From a virus, in IMG/VR virus record IMGVR_UViG_3300027743_000036, positions 1 through 50,996 of that record: DNA of 50,996 nucleotides; one strand, 5' to 3'. Under the pieces are notes generated by a model. The model was not told the DNA's origin. It saw only the letters and a list, made by a program, of their open reading frames with translations, and ran no database searches. The translations under genes were made by a program, and so were the position numbers. Shown here piece by piece: positions 22,482-31,670 of this stretch (position 1 is the stretch's first letter; each line of letters starts with the position of its first letter).

Positions 22482-25400
22482 TTATGACCACGTAGCTGTC
22501 GCACCGCTTGACGCGGCGGTCGTCTTCGCGGTAAGGATACCGCCCGTAAATGTCATTGTGATACGCCAATTCGCCCCGTCATCGAGGGTGAGTGTGGACG
22601 TAAGACCGTCAGTACCGTTCACGTTGAACGCGGTATCGGCCCTGATCTTGCCGTTGACTTCTAATTGCTCAGTGCCGGATGTCTTATTGACGAGCACCAG
22701 CCCCGCGCTGGTAACTCGAATCCTCTCAGAAGCTGTCGCTGCCGTCCCCGTAGCCACGATGAATGCCTGCGGCACGTTTTGATCGGACACCGCCCCATCC
22801 ACCTTGCCGCCGAAGTAACACGTCGGTATCCAACTGTCGCCATCCCAACCACGAGCATCTACGACGCCAGAGAAATCACCGTTAGCGATCGCGTCTGTGC
22901 CCGCACGAGACTTACGCAGTACCACCGTGGATGCGGATGTATTGGCCGACGCACGGGTCATTTGCATACCCAGAACGCCGAAGATGTCCAATTCGCGTTC
23001 GGGGGCTGTGACATTGATGCCCACGCGGTTATTGGCCGTATCCACATACAGTACGTTTGTATCCACCGCAAGGTCATTCGGTATAGTAACCTTACCCGCA
23101 CTGTCAATATTTACGTGACCGGACGAACCACCTATCATCCCGCCGCTGGACAATTGAATGTCTGCGGTGTAGTCGAAACTATCACGGTAAATTTGAAGCC
23201 CATAGCTGGTAGTAGCGAGATTGGCCTGGAAGTTATTGGCAATCCGAACACCTACAGCAGTAGTAACTGAGGCACCAGATTGACCATCAAGAATAATCTC
23301 AGCACCGCGTAAGGTAGTTACAGTCTTATTCTTAGCATCCGCACTGAGAGACATTCCTTCAAGAGTAGTAATATTACCACCAGTCAAATCTGGTAGAGCA
23401 GCACGAGCCTTGCCTTCAATTGCTCTAATAGTTCCTGTAGATACAAAATTACCATTAGTAACTACTGAATAGATGCCTCTCAGAGTTCCCGTAAGAGCAT
23501 TCGTTCCTTGCACTGCGTCCAGATATAAGCAGTTCTTTCCTGCCGCTACTGTGTTGGTAATGTCAACATCAAGATACTCGTCCAGATTCAGACCATGTGG
23601 GATAGTCACTGCCGCATTTAGCCTGAGCGTCTGGCTCGCAGGAGCAGCATTGAACACACCATAGATCAGGGAGTTGGTAAGTTCAAGTGCTATGCTGGTA
23701 CGATCCTTGTTGTCAATAATCAGAATATCACTAAGTGTGGTCTGATTATATCCCGCAAACGCACCAATATACACATTACGGTCGCCCGTAGTGCTGTTGT
23801 ATCCTGCTTTATATCCAATTGCAGTATCGTATTCCTTAGTTGAACCAGAATACAAGGCACCATACCCAATCGCAATATTGCCATTACCATTACAGGTTGC
23901 AAGCGTATTTGTTCCCAACGCCAGGTTATAATTACCAGTAGTGTTTGTGACAAGAGAGAACAAACCCAGGGCAAAGTTCGCCCCTCCGGTTGTATTGTGC
24001 CGCAACGCTCCGTAACCTATAGCCACATTACCCTGACCAGAAGAATTAGACTCAAATGTATTAGCACCTATTCCGACATTAAATAAACCAGTGTTTCCTC
24101 CCGATGCCGCCCCATAACCAGCACGATACCCAATATAGATATTATAATCGCCCTCTAGTCCAGTACCAACTGTACTGTTTCTGTAACCTGCTCTATATCC
24201 AATAAATAGATTATTTTCTCCCCCGTTTAGATTACCCGTCTCATCGCCGATGAATACATTGTAATCAAAAGACGTGGCTCCATAACCAGCACGATACCCA
24301 ATAGCTACGACATGGTTAGCCGCAGTAGTGGCATTGTACAGGGCTTGATAGCCAACAGCAGTATTATAACTACTGGAAGTGCTGGAGTAGAGGGCCTGAT
24401 ACCCAACGGCTACATTGTACTCACCCGCGGAACTATTGTACAAGGGTTGGTGCCCGACGGCCACGTTGTAGTCACCGCCCTGATTGTTGTACATGGCGTC
24501 AATGCCCACCGCCACGTTGTTATGACCAGTGGTATTGTACTCAAGAGCATCATTACCTATAGCTACGTTGTCATAACCCGTAGTGTTGGTCTTGAGGGCC
24601 TCATCGCCGATAGCCGTGTTCTCATAGCCGGATGTATTGTTCAGTAGGGCCTCATCACCAATGGCTACGTTCTCACTTCCACAGTTAGGAACTAATGCCG
24701 ATAGTCCTCTTCCAGAACTGTGCCCCACATAAACGTTTCTATTGCCCGGACTGTCTCCACCTGCCCCGGTATTATCGGCAAACTTTCCTGATTCATCACC
24801 AATAAAAGTATTAGTAGTTCCATCTCGTGTGACACCGGCGTTTATACCAAGAAAACAATTACCACTAGTAGTATCTAATTTACATACACGTACGCCACCG
24901 GCATAAACAGCAGGAATCGTACGCAGATTGATGTCACCTGTCCACGTACCCGCCGAGGTATCCAGTCCGTATGTTTGTGTGCCGGTAATACTCAGGTTGC
25001 CGGATAGCGTGACTAAATCGCCTGCATTGTGCAGACTAACCGTCGTGCCCGCGCGGTCCCAGTAATCCTCAGCACTAACCGCCGCCGACACATAGGTAAC
25101 TACGGCCTTCTCGGTGGGCACGGCCAGATCAGAGTTATCCGCCATCGTGCCGTCTGTAGAGAACTCAGTGACGGTACTCTTAGTGATGGCGGTAACAAGC
25201 CCCCCGTTGGCTGTCAGAGTGAGGGGTATGCCCGCGGCACTGTCCGAGGCCCCGAGATCGCCCGCGATATTGAACGCATTGTCCGAGCGTATGACACCGC
25301 TGACATGCAGCATCTCACTCGGCGCACCGGCCAAACCGACGCCCACCGTACCGCCCGCGGATATGGTTAATCCGGCGAACTCCGGGGAGTCTACAGTACG

Positions 25401-25655
25401 TATCCCTTGAATCGTGTTGAGGGTCGGGGCGGTGAACGTAAGACTCGATCCGAGAGTCGCAGACTGTAACAAGTCATCTACGTCGGAGTAGACAAGTCGA
25501 TCAGCCGTTAGCTCGGACAGGCTTATCGTCGCAAACGTGGGCCGTCCCACAGGCCCGAGGGCGGACTTGAGGCGGCTGATCGCCATTGCCGTGTCTTGCT
25601 CGAATCGGGCAGACCCCGCAATAGGCACATTTACTACATTTGGATAATCGGTCAT
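22482..25655 (-). CDS. Tail fibre/adhesin with about 20 YadA-head-like repeats, 1057 aa
   Basis: N-terminal 220 residues are probably the virion-attachment part, including a segment (AGAPSEMLHVSGVIRSDNAF) typical of phage fibres. Residues about 285-620 hold about twenty repeats of 16-23 residues, consensus N-x-A-I-G-x-x-A-L-x-x-N-T-T-G, like the left-handed beta-roll head of YadA trimeric adhesins. The C-terminal part has two more fibre motifs (VGINVTAPERELDIFG and TSGTEQLEVNGKIRADTAFN). No S74 chaperone peptidase motif is seen. DNA for the repeats and part of the following domain (about 23200-24900) is visibly more AT-rich, suggesting acquisition. It should determine host binding. Confidence 0.85.
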   Translation of the reverse strand: MTDYPNVVNVPIAGSARFEQDTAMAISRLKSALGPVGRPTFATISLSELTADRLVYSDVDDLLQSATLGSSLTFTAPTLNTIQGIRTVDSPEFAGLTISAGGTVGVGLAGAPSEMLHVSGVIRSDNAFNIAGDLGASDSAAGIPLTLTANGGLVTAITKSTVTEFSTDGTMADNSDLAVPTEKAVVTYVSAAVSAEDYWDRAGTTVSLHNAGDLVTLSGNLSITGTQTYGLDTSAGTWTGDINLRTIPAVYAGGVRVCKLDTTSGNCFLGINAGVTRDGTTNTFIGDESGKFADNTGAGGDSPGNRNVYVGHSSGRGLSALVPNCGSENVAIGDEALLNNTSGYENTAIGDEALKTNTTGYDNVAIGNDALEYNTTGHNNVAVGIDAMYNNQGGDYNVAVGHQPLYNSSAGEYNVAVGYQALYSSTSSSYNTAVGYQALYNATTAANHVVAIGYRAGYGATSFDYNVFIGDETGNLNGGENNLFIGYRAGYRNSTVGTGLEGDYNIYIGYRAGYGAASGGNTGLFNVGIGANTFESNSSGQGNVAIGYGALRHNTTGGANFALGLFSLVTNTTGNYNLALGTNTLATCNGNGNIAIGYGALYSGSTKEYDTAIGYKAGYNSTTGDRNVYIGAFAGYNQTTLSDILIIDNKDRTSIALELTNSLIYGVFNAAPASQTLRLNAAVTIPHGLNLDEYLDVDITNTVAAGKNCLYLDAVQGTNALTGTLRGIYSVVTNGNFVSTGTIRAIEGKARAALPDLTGGNITTLEGMSLSADAKNKTVTTLRGAEIILDGQSGASVTTAVGVRIANNFQANLATTSYGLQIYRDSFDYTADIQLSSGGMIGGSSGHVNIDSAGKVTIPNDLAVDTNVLYVDTANNRVGINVTAPERELDIFGVLGMQMTRASANTSASTVVLRKSRAGTDAIANGDFSGVVDARGWDGDSWIPTCYFGGKVDGAVSDQNVPQAFIVATGTAATASERIRVTSAGLVLVNKTSGTEQLEVNGKIRADTAFNVNGTDGLTSTLTLDDGANWRITMTFTGGILTAKTTAASSGATATWS

Positions 25656-25658
25656 GGT

Positions 25659-26276
25659 TTATCCGAAAAGCTGACTCTGAGAGACTGGCGCAGCGTAACC
25701 GCCCTTGCCCGATGCCTTATACTTCATCTCAAGCTCCTCCAGGTATTGCTTCAAGGCTCGATCCGCCGCACCCGACTGGAAATCAAGCATCGCGTTACCC
25801 TGAGAGGTTTGTGCCCCCACATCAATTCCATACCGCTGCGTTTGCGCGCCTGTATTCACCCCGTAGACATCCGCCGCCGTGCGCCCGAGGTCCGCCGTCA
25901 GCCCGGCCCTGGCTTGAGCCAGGCCAAGGTTCGTCTGCGCCCGATTCGCCTCATCGTAGGCGATACTTGCGGAGGGTAGATTGAGCGTGTTCGCCATGCC
26001 CGTGTTGACAGACTGCATGGCAATATCGCTGAGGGTCCTGCGTTTGCCGGACTGATACATCTTCTCCACTTCGCCGGTGAGCCCCTTCAACGCCCGCTCG
26101 AAGTACCCGGCGATATTATTCCAGCCCGGCGCACCGCCGCCCCCGCCCCCGGAGGCGACCTTGGGGGCACTGGTCCACCCACTACCGCCGGATGATCCGC
26201 CCCACCCTGAAGACACTGTATCCATCGAAAACGGGTTATAGCCGTCCGCCGATCCCTTTGGAACCACTCGAATCAT
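25659..26276 (-). CDS. Virion-associated protein, 205 aa
   Basis: N-terminus is Gly/Ser-rich with a Gly6 run near residues 43-48. The rest is a long helical, Gln/Ala-rich stretch (SASIAYDEANRAQTNLGLAQ, ARAGLTADLGRTAADVYGVN). Placed between the propeller-like protein and the fibre, it may be a connector or an internal protein like T7 gp14. Overlaps the upstream gene by four bases. The family is not recognised. Confidence 0.6.
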   Translation of the reverse strand: MIRVVPKGSADGYNPFSMDTVSSGWGGSSGGSGWTSAPKVASGGGGGGAPGWNNIAGYFERALKGLTGEVEKMYQSGKRRTLSDIAMQSVNTGMANTLNLPSASIAYDEANRAQTNLGLAQARAGLTADLGRTAADVYGVNTGAQTQRYGIDVGAQTSQGNAMLDFQSGAADRALKQYLEELEMKYKASGKGGYAAPVSQSQLFG

Positions 26277-27805
26277 CGTAACCTCCTGCCCGGCGCACCG
26301 CCGTCAACCAAGACCTTCTCAAATCCCCATGTTTCGCTTATTGTGCTATTGCCGATCTTGAGCCCTGCATAGGCCCCCCGAACTCCACGCCTGCGCTTCC
26401 CCCCACGCGCCCGGCCCGGACCCGCAAAGGTCATGGACAGTTTGGGCGACGTACCCGCCTCCAATTTCTCAAGCACAGTCTCCGCCACATCCTCAGACCA
26501 CACCTGTAGCGTCACGTCATCGGAGTCGGCCTCGCTGCCGCCGGAGGCCCCGCCCGCGAGAATCACGTCGAACGCCTCTATCGACCCATCGCGACCATCC
26601 TCCGCCAGCGGCAGAGGACCAAAACACACATAGCTGTCTATTGCCACGCCGTCATCATTCTCCTCAGCGTCATCGTGAACTCGCACATAGCCGTCCTTGC
26701 ACCCGAGGAGCAACCCTTTGTAGGCCGTGTCGTTGGCGTCATATTGGAATTGTGCGTAAACACCGTGAGTGCCATCGTGGTTATCGGGGAATATTCCCTG
26801 AGTCTGCAAATCGAGCCAATAGTTGCTGCTGGCCCCCGAAGACAACAGGGTCACGCACACCTTGATACCGTTTCGTGCGGGGTCGTAGCCCATCGTAATC
26901 CGATACGTGGAGGGGTCCGCCGCGGTATCGGAGATCAAACTTGGCATAGAGGCGAGACTGATATTCTCAATCTGTGCTGACCCCTTTGCCAGTCGATAGA
27001 TACCGCCCGTGCCCCAGAAGTACAGATTGCCGTCCCCGTCGAGGCACCAACTGCTGGATCCGAAAATCCCCGTTCCCACGACATCCACCATCTGCCCACC
27101 GTCCGCCGGGTTGCCAACCAGGATGTGCATGGAGTTAGCACACCCGATGACAAGTTGCCCATCACGGGTCGGTATAAGGGCGCGTACCACGTCGCCGATC
27201 TGCCCCGCCACACCCGAGCCGATAGGCACAGCGCGATCGGAGGTCGTGCGGTAGATATTCCAATCCCACGGGTTTCCCGCTGCCGACGCGGGGGCCTGGT
27301 GCGGGTAATCGGGGTTGCCAGACAGGACGCACCGCCCGCCCGAGAGACAACCAATATAGGCTTTGGCGGGCATCGTGCCGTAAAGGGTTGCGTTGTTGCC
27401 GTAGACGGTCCAGTTATACCAATGCGCCGGGTCGGGGGCTACCTCATTTGCATTCAGAGTGAAGCTAATCGCGTTGCCGTCGTCGTCAGTGCCCGTAACC
27501 GCATGGGCGTTCTGGAACGTCGCCGCAGTAGTGCGCTTGCCGTAGATCGTACAGGCCCCGGTAAGGGCGGTGATGTAGTCCACAACCATCTTCGCGCCGT
27601 CGGCCTCGGTGAGGATATTCCCTCGATCCGGGGGATTGGCCCCAATGTCGGTTGTGGTGATTTTCGTATTTGTAAAATCCGCGACCCTTAGTTTGGCCCC
27701 ATTAACAATAAAGATTTTGCCGTACGCCTCGAATATCATTAGTTGATCCGAGGTATCTATCTCACCTACCGAAGCGGCAAGGGCGACCATCGTAGGAGCC
27801 GTCAT
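26273..27805 (-). CDS. Beta-propeller-like tail hub/nozzle protein, 510 aa
   Basis: Repeated beta-strand blocks with aromatic/glycine turns are visible: IFEAYGKIFIVNGAKLRVAD, GQLVIGCANSMHILVGNPAD, GDGNLYFWGTGGIYRLAKGS and YKGLLLGCKDGYVRVHDD. This is typical of tail nozzle or DNA-stabilisation propellers of podoviruses (T7 gp12, P22 gp10 like). A basic C-terminus (RARGGKRRRGVRGAYAGLKI) may contact DNA. ATGA overlap with the next upstream gene. The role is inferred from fold impression and position. Confidence 0.65.
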   Translation of the reverse strand: MTAPTMVALAASVGEIDTSDQLMIFEAYGKIFIVNGAKLRVADFTNTKITTTDIGANPPDRGNILTEADGAKMVVDYITALTGACTIYGKRTTAATFQNAHAVTGTDDDGNAISFTLNANEVAPDPAHWYNWTVYGNNATLYGTMPAKAYIGCLSGGRCVLSGNPDYPHQAPASAAGNPWDWNIYRTTSDRAVPIGSGVAGQIGDVVRALIPTRDGQLVIGCANSMHILVGNPADGGQMVDVVGTGIFGSSSWCLDGDGNLYFWGTGGIYRLAKGSAQIENISLASMPSLISDTAADPSTYRITMGYDPARNGIKVCVTLLSSGASSNYWLDLQTQGIFPDNHDGTHGVYAQFQYDANDTAYKGLLLGCKDGYVRVHDDAEENDDGVAIDSYVCFGPLPLAEDGRDGSIEAFDVILAGGASGGSEADSDDVTLQVWSEDVAETVLEKLEAGTSPKLSMTFAGPGRARGGKRRRGVRGAYAGLKIGNSTISETWGFEKVLVDGGAPGRRLR

Positions 27806-28500
27806 ATTATTACCTCATACCATAGTTGATTATTACCGCAGGAGATCAATCGTTGTTGTGTCCGTGCCCCGGCCCCGGCTGACACGGTGACAGACAAGGT
27901 GCCGGATATAGCCCCGGTCCCGGTTATAGCACCAGCGAGGTCAATGGTTTCAGCGATTTCAAGTGTTCCGGCAATACCGCCTGTTCCAGCGATATCGCCC
28001 CCCATGTCCACGTATTCGGTTGAAACGTCCCCCCATACGTCGAACATGAAGTCATTGGCACCGCTTACCGCACCCCACGTAATGCCATCCGCCCCGACTG
28101 TGACACCGCCGCCCGCGTATCCAGAAGAGGTATCCCTAAGCCAGTATATGTAGTTAGAGCCCGTAGCGGCTACGGTACAAACAATGGCGTATTGGGTAGC
28201 GGCTGTTAGGTTGCAATCGGCTATATCGACATCGTACCACGCACCGGCCCCATCGAGTGTAACGGCACTGGCGTCAAATGTACCCTGGCCTTGAACAACA
28301 CCAGACGGTTTACCCGTTCCGTCAACAGCCTCAAGTCGTAATGTAAAAGTACCTACGGTTCCTAACCGGAACAATTTTACCTTGACTGATGTTACGGTTA
28401 TCGCGGCGACGGTAGTAAAGGTCTGTGCTGCCCACGAGCTATTTTGCAACAGCCATGAACTATCCTGCCCAGTAGTGTGCGATATTTGGGAGGTAGGCAT
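27802..28500 (-). CDS. Beta-sandwich tail/appendage protein, 232 aa
   Basis: Residues 1-165 read as a jelly-roll (SSWAAQTFTTVAAITVTSVK, LRLEAVDGTGKPSGVV, WYDVDIADCNLTAATQYAIV), similar to small carbohydrate-binding or choice-of-anchor domains in surface proteins. The C-terminal segment has a short internal repeat (AGTGGIAGTLEIAETIDLAG and AITGTGAISGTLSVTV). Weak ribosome-binding site; probably coupled. Likely receptor-binding or decoration. Confidence 0.65.
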   Translation of the reverse strand: MPTSQISHTTGQDSSWLLQNSSWAAQTFTTVAAITVTSVKVKLFRLGTVGTFTLRLEAVDGTGKPSGVVQGQGTFDASAVTLDGAGAWYDVDIADCNLTAATQYAIVCTVAATGSNYIYWLRDTSSGYAGGGVTVGADGITWGAVSGANDFMFDVWGDVSTEYVDMGGDIAGTGGIAGTLEIAETIDLAGAITGTGAISGTLSVTVSAGAGARTQQRLISCGNNQLWYEVII

Positions 28501-28503
28501 TGT

Positions 28504-28881
28504 TTACGCCATGCTGAGGGTTAAACTCGCCGCCGGAAATCGAGGGGTTTGCCCCGCAGTTATAGTCTTTGGCACCGTAAGCAGACCGCTCGCTTGGAGA
28601 TTCCCATCTGTTGCGGCATCAAACCGGCACACATAGGTCACTTCCCCCCAGCCCGCTCCCGTGGCCGCGGGGAATGTCAATGCGGCCCCATTCGTCTTTA
28701 CTCCCCCGGAGGCAGGGTTCCAATCCGCGGCAGTCGTGGCTACGCGGGCATAGCCATTCCCCGAGGGTTCTGCGAGCGTGGCGGCATCGTCGCCAGGGTC
28801 GGCGGTAGAGAGTCCTATCCACCCGTTTGTCTCAAACAGGGTATCCAGAACAATATTCTCATAATAATCGCTAAAGGACAT
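28504..28881 (-). CDS. Gp80-like tail fibre/appendage protein, 125 aa
   Basis: Matches a widespread phage pattern: WIGLSTADPGDDAATLAEPS, NGYARVATTAADWNPASGG, LTFPAATGAGWGEVTYVCRF and a final LLTVPKTITAGQTPRFPAAS. This Gp80/tail-fibre domain is a small beta-sandwich in many tailed phages. A very strong ribosome-binding site (AAGGAGG) precedes it. Likely part of the tail tip or a head fibre. Confidence 0.75.
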   Translation of the reverse strand: MSFSDYYENIVLDTLFETNGWIGLSTADPGDDAATLAEPSGNGYARVATTAADWNPASGGVKTNGAALTFPAATGAGWGEVTYVCRFDAATDGNLQASGLLTVPKTITAGQTPRFPAASLTLSMA

Positions 28882-28892
28882 TCTCCACCTCC

Positions 28893-29258
28893 TTAGACGT
28901 TACCATACCAAAGCCTATCACTGGCGGCGGCAACCAATTTTCGAGTCGTCCGCATGTTGTTTACGCCAGTCCACTCCCAATCTACGCCTTCGACTCCCGG
29001 CGGACTCGCCGTTGGCCCGCTTCCCGAACCACCGGGGATCAGACGCCACGAACCTATCGGCGGGTCAAACGTAATCGTCGTGAATGACCACACATCCCCC
29101 GTGGTTGTGCCGAACTCATTTGTCGCATCCACCCTCCATTGGTAGGTGATTGCATATTCAAATGCACTCGGCGTCCACGTAAATTCGCTTGTGGGCGCGC
29201 CTAACGACCCCAATGGGTTGCCGGATACTGCAAAATAGACTTCATGGGTAGTAGGCAT
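28893..29258 (-). CDS. FN3-like tail protein, downstream half of a split gene, 121 aa
   Basis: Begins MPTTHEVYFAVSGNPLGSLG and continues YQWRVDATNEFGTTTGDVWS. This is the second part of an FN3 domain whose first strand ends the upstream gene. Its ATG follows TGA TAG in the same reading frame as that gene, without a clear ribosome-binding site. Removing the two stops would give one continuous protein of about 420 residues. The C-terminal 50 residues (PPIGSWRLIPGGSGSGPTAS onwards) are separate. Confidence 0.7.
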   Translation of the reverse strand: MPTTHEVYFAVSGNPLGSLGAPTSEFTWTPSAFEYAITYQWRVDATNEFGTTTGDVWSFTTITFDPPIGSWRLIPGGSGSGPTASPPGVEGVDWEWTGVNNMRTTRKLVAAASDRLWYGNV

Positions 29259-29261
29259 CTA

Positions 29262-30155
29262 TCAGGTCCACGTAAACCCCTGATCCAGGGTAATGGCGAT
29301 AGCGGAGTCCGCAGGCGTTGGCGTTGCTGGCTTTGCAGGCCGAGGATCAAATGTCCACACATCCCCGGTCGTCGTGCCGGTCACATTCACAGAATCAACC
29401 CGCCAATAAGCGGGGCGATAAAACAGATAGTTTCTAAAAGGCGATCCAACAGGAATCGTATGACTTGTGCCGCTCGTCGTCGTGACCAAGTTAAGCGTAA
29501 CAGGTGAGTCACCGAGATACACCTGGTAAGAGGTAGCCCCGCCCCCGTCGGCCCACCCAAGAGTCCAATCGCTAAAATCTGCACCGGCCACAGCACTGTC
29601 GGCGGGGTCCGGCGTTATTGCCTTAGCCGGAGCCGCCGGATTTCCGTACAGATTCCCAAGGGAATAGAAATCCGGGGCAACAACCGTCCAGTCGATGGAG
29701 TCGTTGTCGTAATAAAATACATGACCTGCTGGCGGAGCGGCGAACTGTCCATACCAATGTGTTAGGTCATCAGTAGTGGACAGAACATCGTCGTAATGAC
29801 CACTTGGATCGGCCAGTACCACACAATACACGGTACCGGACGATATGCTAACCGGCACGTCCAACGTAAAATTGTAGTACGCCTTTATCGTGACGCTGGT
29901 GCGATCCAGAGACGCCGACGCCAAGAGGGTCCCGCTTGGGCTCGTGGCTCGAAATTCAATACCAAGATCTCCCGCCGCGGTGCCTACCCCGCCATAGTGA
30001 AGCAACTGCAACTGGACATCCGTTATGCTGTAATCGCCGGAGGTCTGCTTGAGGGTTTGCGCTTTTCGTAGATTCGACGTGTCGCCACTCTCGGATGTGC
30101 CATATACCGGCGAGCCGATCACACTACCAGACCCGAAACTATAGATAAGGGCCAT
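29262..30155 (-). CDS. FN3-like tail protein, upstream half of a split gene, 297 aa
   Basis: Start at 30155 (MALIYSFGSG) behind GGAGAG. N-terminal 155 residues form a jelly-roll-like domain (ITDVQLQLLHYGGVGTAAGD; YCVVLADPSGHYDD). An FN3 domain then runs from PDPADSAVAGADFSDWTLGW to GTTTGDVWTFDPRP. A second FN3 starts (PTPADSAIAITLDQGFTWT) and is cut by TGA directly followed by TAG. The remainder of that domain is encoded in frame by the next gene. Probably a virion surface protein. Confidence 0.72.
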   Translation of the reverse strand: MALIYSFGSGSVIGSPVYGTSESGDTSNLRKAQTLKQTSGDYSITDVQLQLLHYGGVGTAAGDLGIEFRATSPSGTLLASASLDRTSVTIKAYYNFTLDVPVSISSGTVYCVVLADPSGHYDDVLSTTDDLTHWYGQFAAPPAGHVFYYDNDSIDWTVVAPDFYSLGNLYGNPAAPAKAITPDPADSAVAGADFSDWTLGWADGGGATSYQVYLGDSPVTLNLVTTTSGTSHTIPVGSPFRNYLFYRPAYWRVDSVNVTGTTTGDVWTFDPRPAKPATPTPADSAIAITLDQGFTWT

Positions 30156-30156
30156 C

Positions 30157-30384
30157 TTACAGGCTCTCCACCACACTGACAGAACAGATAGCGACGACCG
30201 GCTGCTCCGCCGAGCCGATCTGCGTGGCGCTCCACTTCTTCAAACCCGGTCGCTGGCCCCCGCGAAATCGGCCCTTATATAGGGGCCTCACGTTAAGGAG
30301 CTTCGGGCTCGTCTGCTCCGGCTGGTTGCCAGGCAGCGCGCCGATATGTTGTCCGCGGAAGGGGAATATAAGAACTTGTGGCAT
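30157..30384 (-). CDS. Small tail-region protein, 75 aa
   Basis: Contains LLNVRPLYKGRFRGGQRPGL, a stretch resembling the N-terminus of propeller-type tail proteins in uncultured phages. It may therefore be a detached N-terminal piece of the protein at 26273-27805 or an independent small connector. Start behind GAGAGAG, one base from the next gene. Function unknown. Confidence 0.6.
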   Translation of the reverse strand: MPQVLIFPFRGQHIGALPGNQPEQTSPKLLNVRPLYKGRFRGGQRPGLKKWSATQIGSAEQPVVAICSVSVVESL

Positions 30385-30401
30385 TGTTCGACTCTCTCGT
30401 A

Positions 30402-31667
30402 CTATGTCTCGTATGTAACAATTCCGCGCTGAATGTACGTAATCCGCGGTCCTGAGCCGGACTTCATTACCCCTAAACGTTTCGGCCCGAGCCGCCCGTC
30501 GATAGCGTAGGCGGCGGGCAAGTCCACGGTAAGGAACTTCTCCGTGAAGCCACGCTTGACATCGGTGAACTCAAGCTCCGCCTGCATCAAACAGGCCGAC
30601 ACGATAGCGAAGTCAAACTGTAATCCCGCCGGGTGCGAGCCCTCGGGCTCGACGTAGTACACGCTGCTCGCCGCCGGGTCTGTCCCGCCCGCCGACCCGT
30701 TCGCGTAGAGCCAGTCGGCCACGGTGAACACGCCGGTCGCCCCGGCATAATCGGTAACAACGGCATAACTGGTCTTGCCGGTGCCGCTCATAATCCGGAT
30801 TGTGTCACCGTTGAAATAATCGTCCGCGTACAGGCCGATGATGCCGGTATCGGTGAGACTCGTCGCTCCGCCGCCCGTGGCCGTGCCCGCAATCAGGGTC
30901 AACTTGTCGAAATTCGCCCGGTAAGGGAACACCACCGTATGTTCGTCCGTAGGCGAGGGGTCTACGATCAACTCCCATCGGCGGTTTGCCGTATTGTACG
31001 GGAGCACCGCCGCCCGGAACGGGGCGTCACCCGTCAGGACTGAGACTTCGCGGCTGTGCCGTATGTCGCCTTCGCTCGTCCACTCGACGCCGCAAGCATT
31101 TGAGTCGGCGGTGAAAGTGATGTCGCCCGTGACCTCGCCTTGAAAGTCTTGCGACAGTAAATATCGGGCCGGGTCGGAGTCGATGACCTGTGTACTACGA
31201 CATACGCGGTATTCGCTGGTTGTATCCGGCGTACTTCCACCGGACAGGGCGGTAAAGAGGAACTGCCCGGAGGCTCCGACGTAATCGGTGACGGTTGCGT
31301 ATTCGTCCTCTCCGGTTCCGGCGGTGATCCGCAGGACGTATCCATTAAAGTAGTCATTCGCATAATCCCCTGCGAGGCCGCTGTCCGTCAAACTCGTCGC
31401 GGCACCCGCCGTCGCCGTGCCCTCATAGGCGCGAACGAGATTTACCTCCATGAGCCGGTTGCGCCATTTCCAGCCGCCGACCGGGGCATGTGCTATGAAG
31501 TCCCGTACCGCGGCATTGACGGTGCGCAGGCATCGGTCGAGGTCGTGCGCATCTGTCGGTATCTGCGCGGCCTCGCTCCCAGTCGTGCCGTAGCTGGCTA
31601 TCTCCGCTGCTTTAGCAACTTCAAGGATTAAATCGTAGCAACTTAGCGCGCTGGTTACTTCGGCCAT
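30402..31667 (-). CDS. Head-tail adaptor (gp4/gp11-like) with duplicated insert domain, 421 aa
   Basis: N-terminal 75 residues and the C-terminal third (FAIVSACLMQAELEFTDVKR) are helical, as in podoviral adaptors that sit below the portal. Two copies of a beta-rich insert are visible: residues 83-155 and 261-340. They share GTAT-x-G-x-ATSLTD, DYFNG, RI-x-x-GTG and VTDY-x-GA-x-G. The duplication probably decorates the adaptor ring surface. Start behind AAGGAG. Position after the head genes supports the neck role. Confidence 0.72.
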   Translation of the reverse strand: MAEVTSALSCYDLILEVAKAAEIASYGTTGSEAAQIPTDAHDLDRCLRTVNAAVRDFIAHAPVGGWKWRNRLMEVNLVRAYEGTATAGAATSLTDSGLAGDYANDYFNGYVLRITAGTGEDEYATVTDYVGASGQFLFTALSGGSTPDTTSEYRVCRSTQVIDSDPARYLLSQDFQGEVTGDITFTADSNACGVEWTSEGDIRHSREVSVLTGDAPFRAAVLPYNTANRRWELIVDPSPTDEHTVVFPYRANFDKLTLIAGTATGGGATSLTDTGIIGLYADDYFNGDTIRIMSGTGKTSYAVVTDYAGATGVFTVADWLYANGSAGGTDPAASSVYYVEPEGSHPAGLQFDFAIVSACLMQAELEFTDVKRGFTEKFLTVDLPAAYAIDGRLGPKRLGVMKSGSGPRITYIQRGIVTYET

Positions 31668-31670
31668 CGG

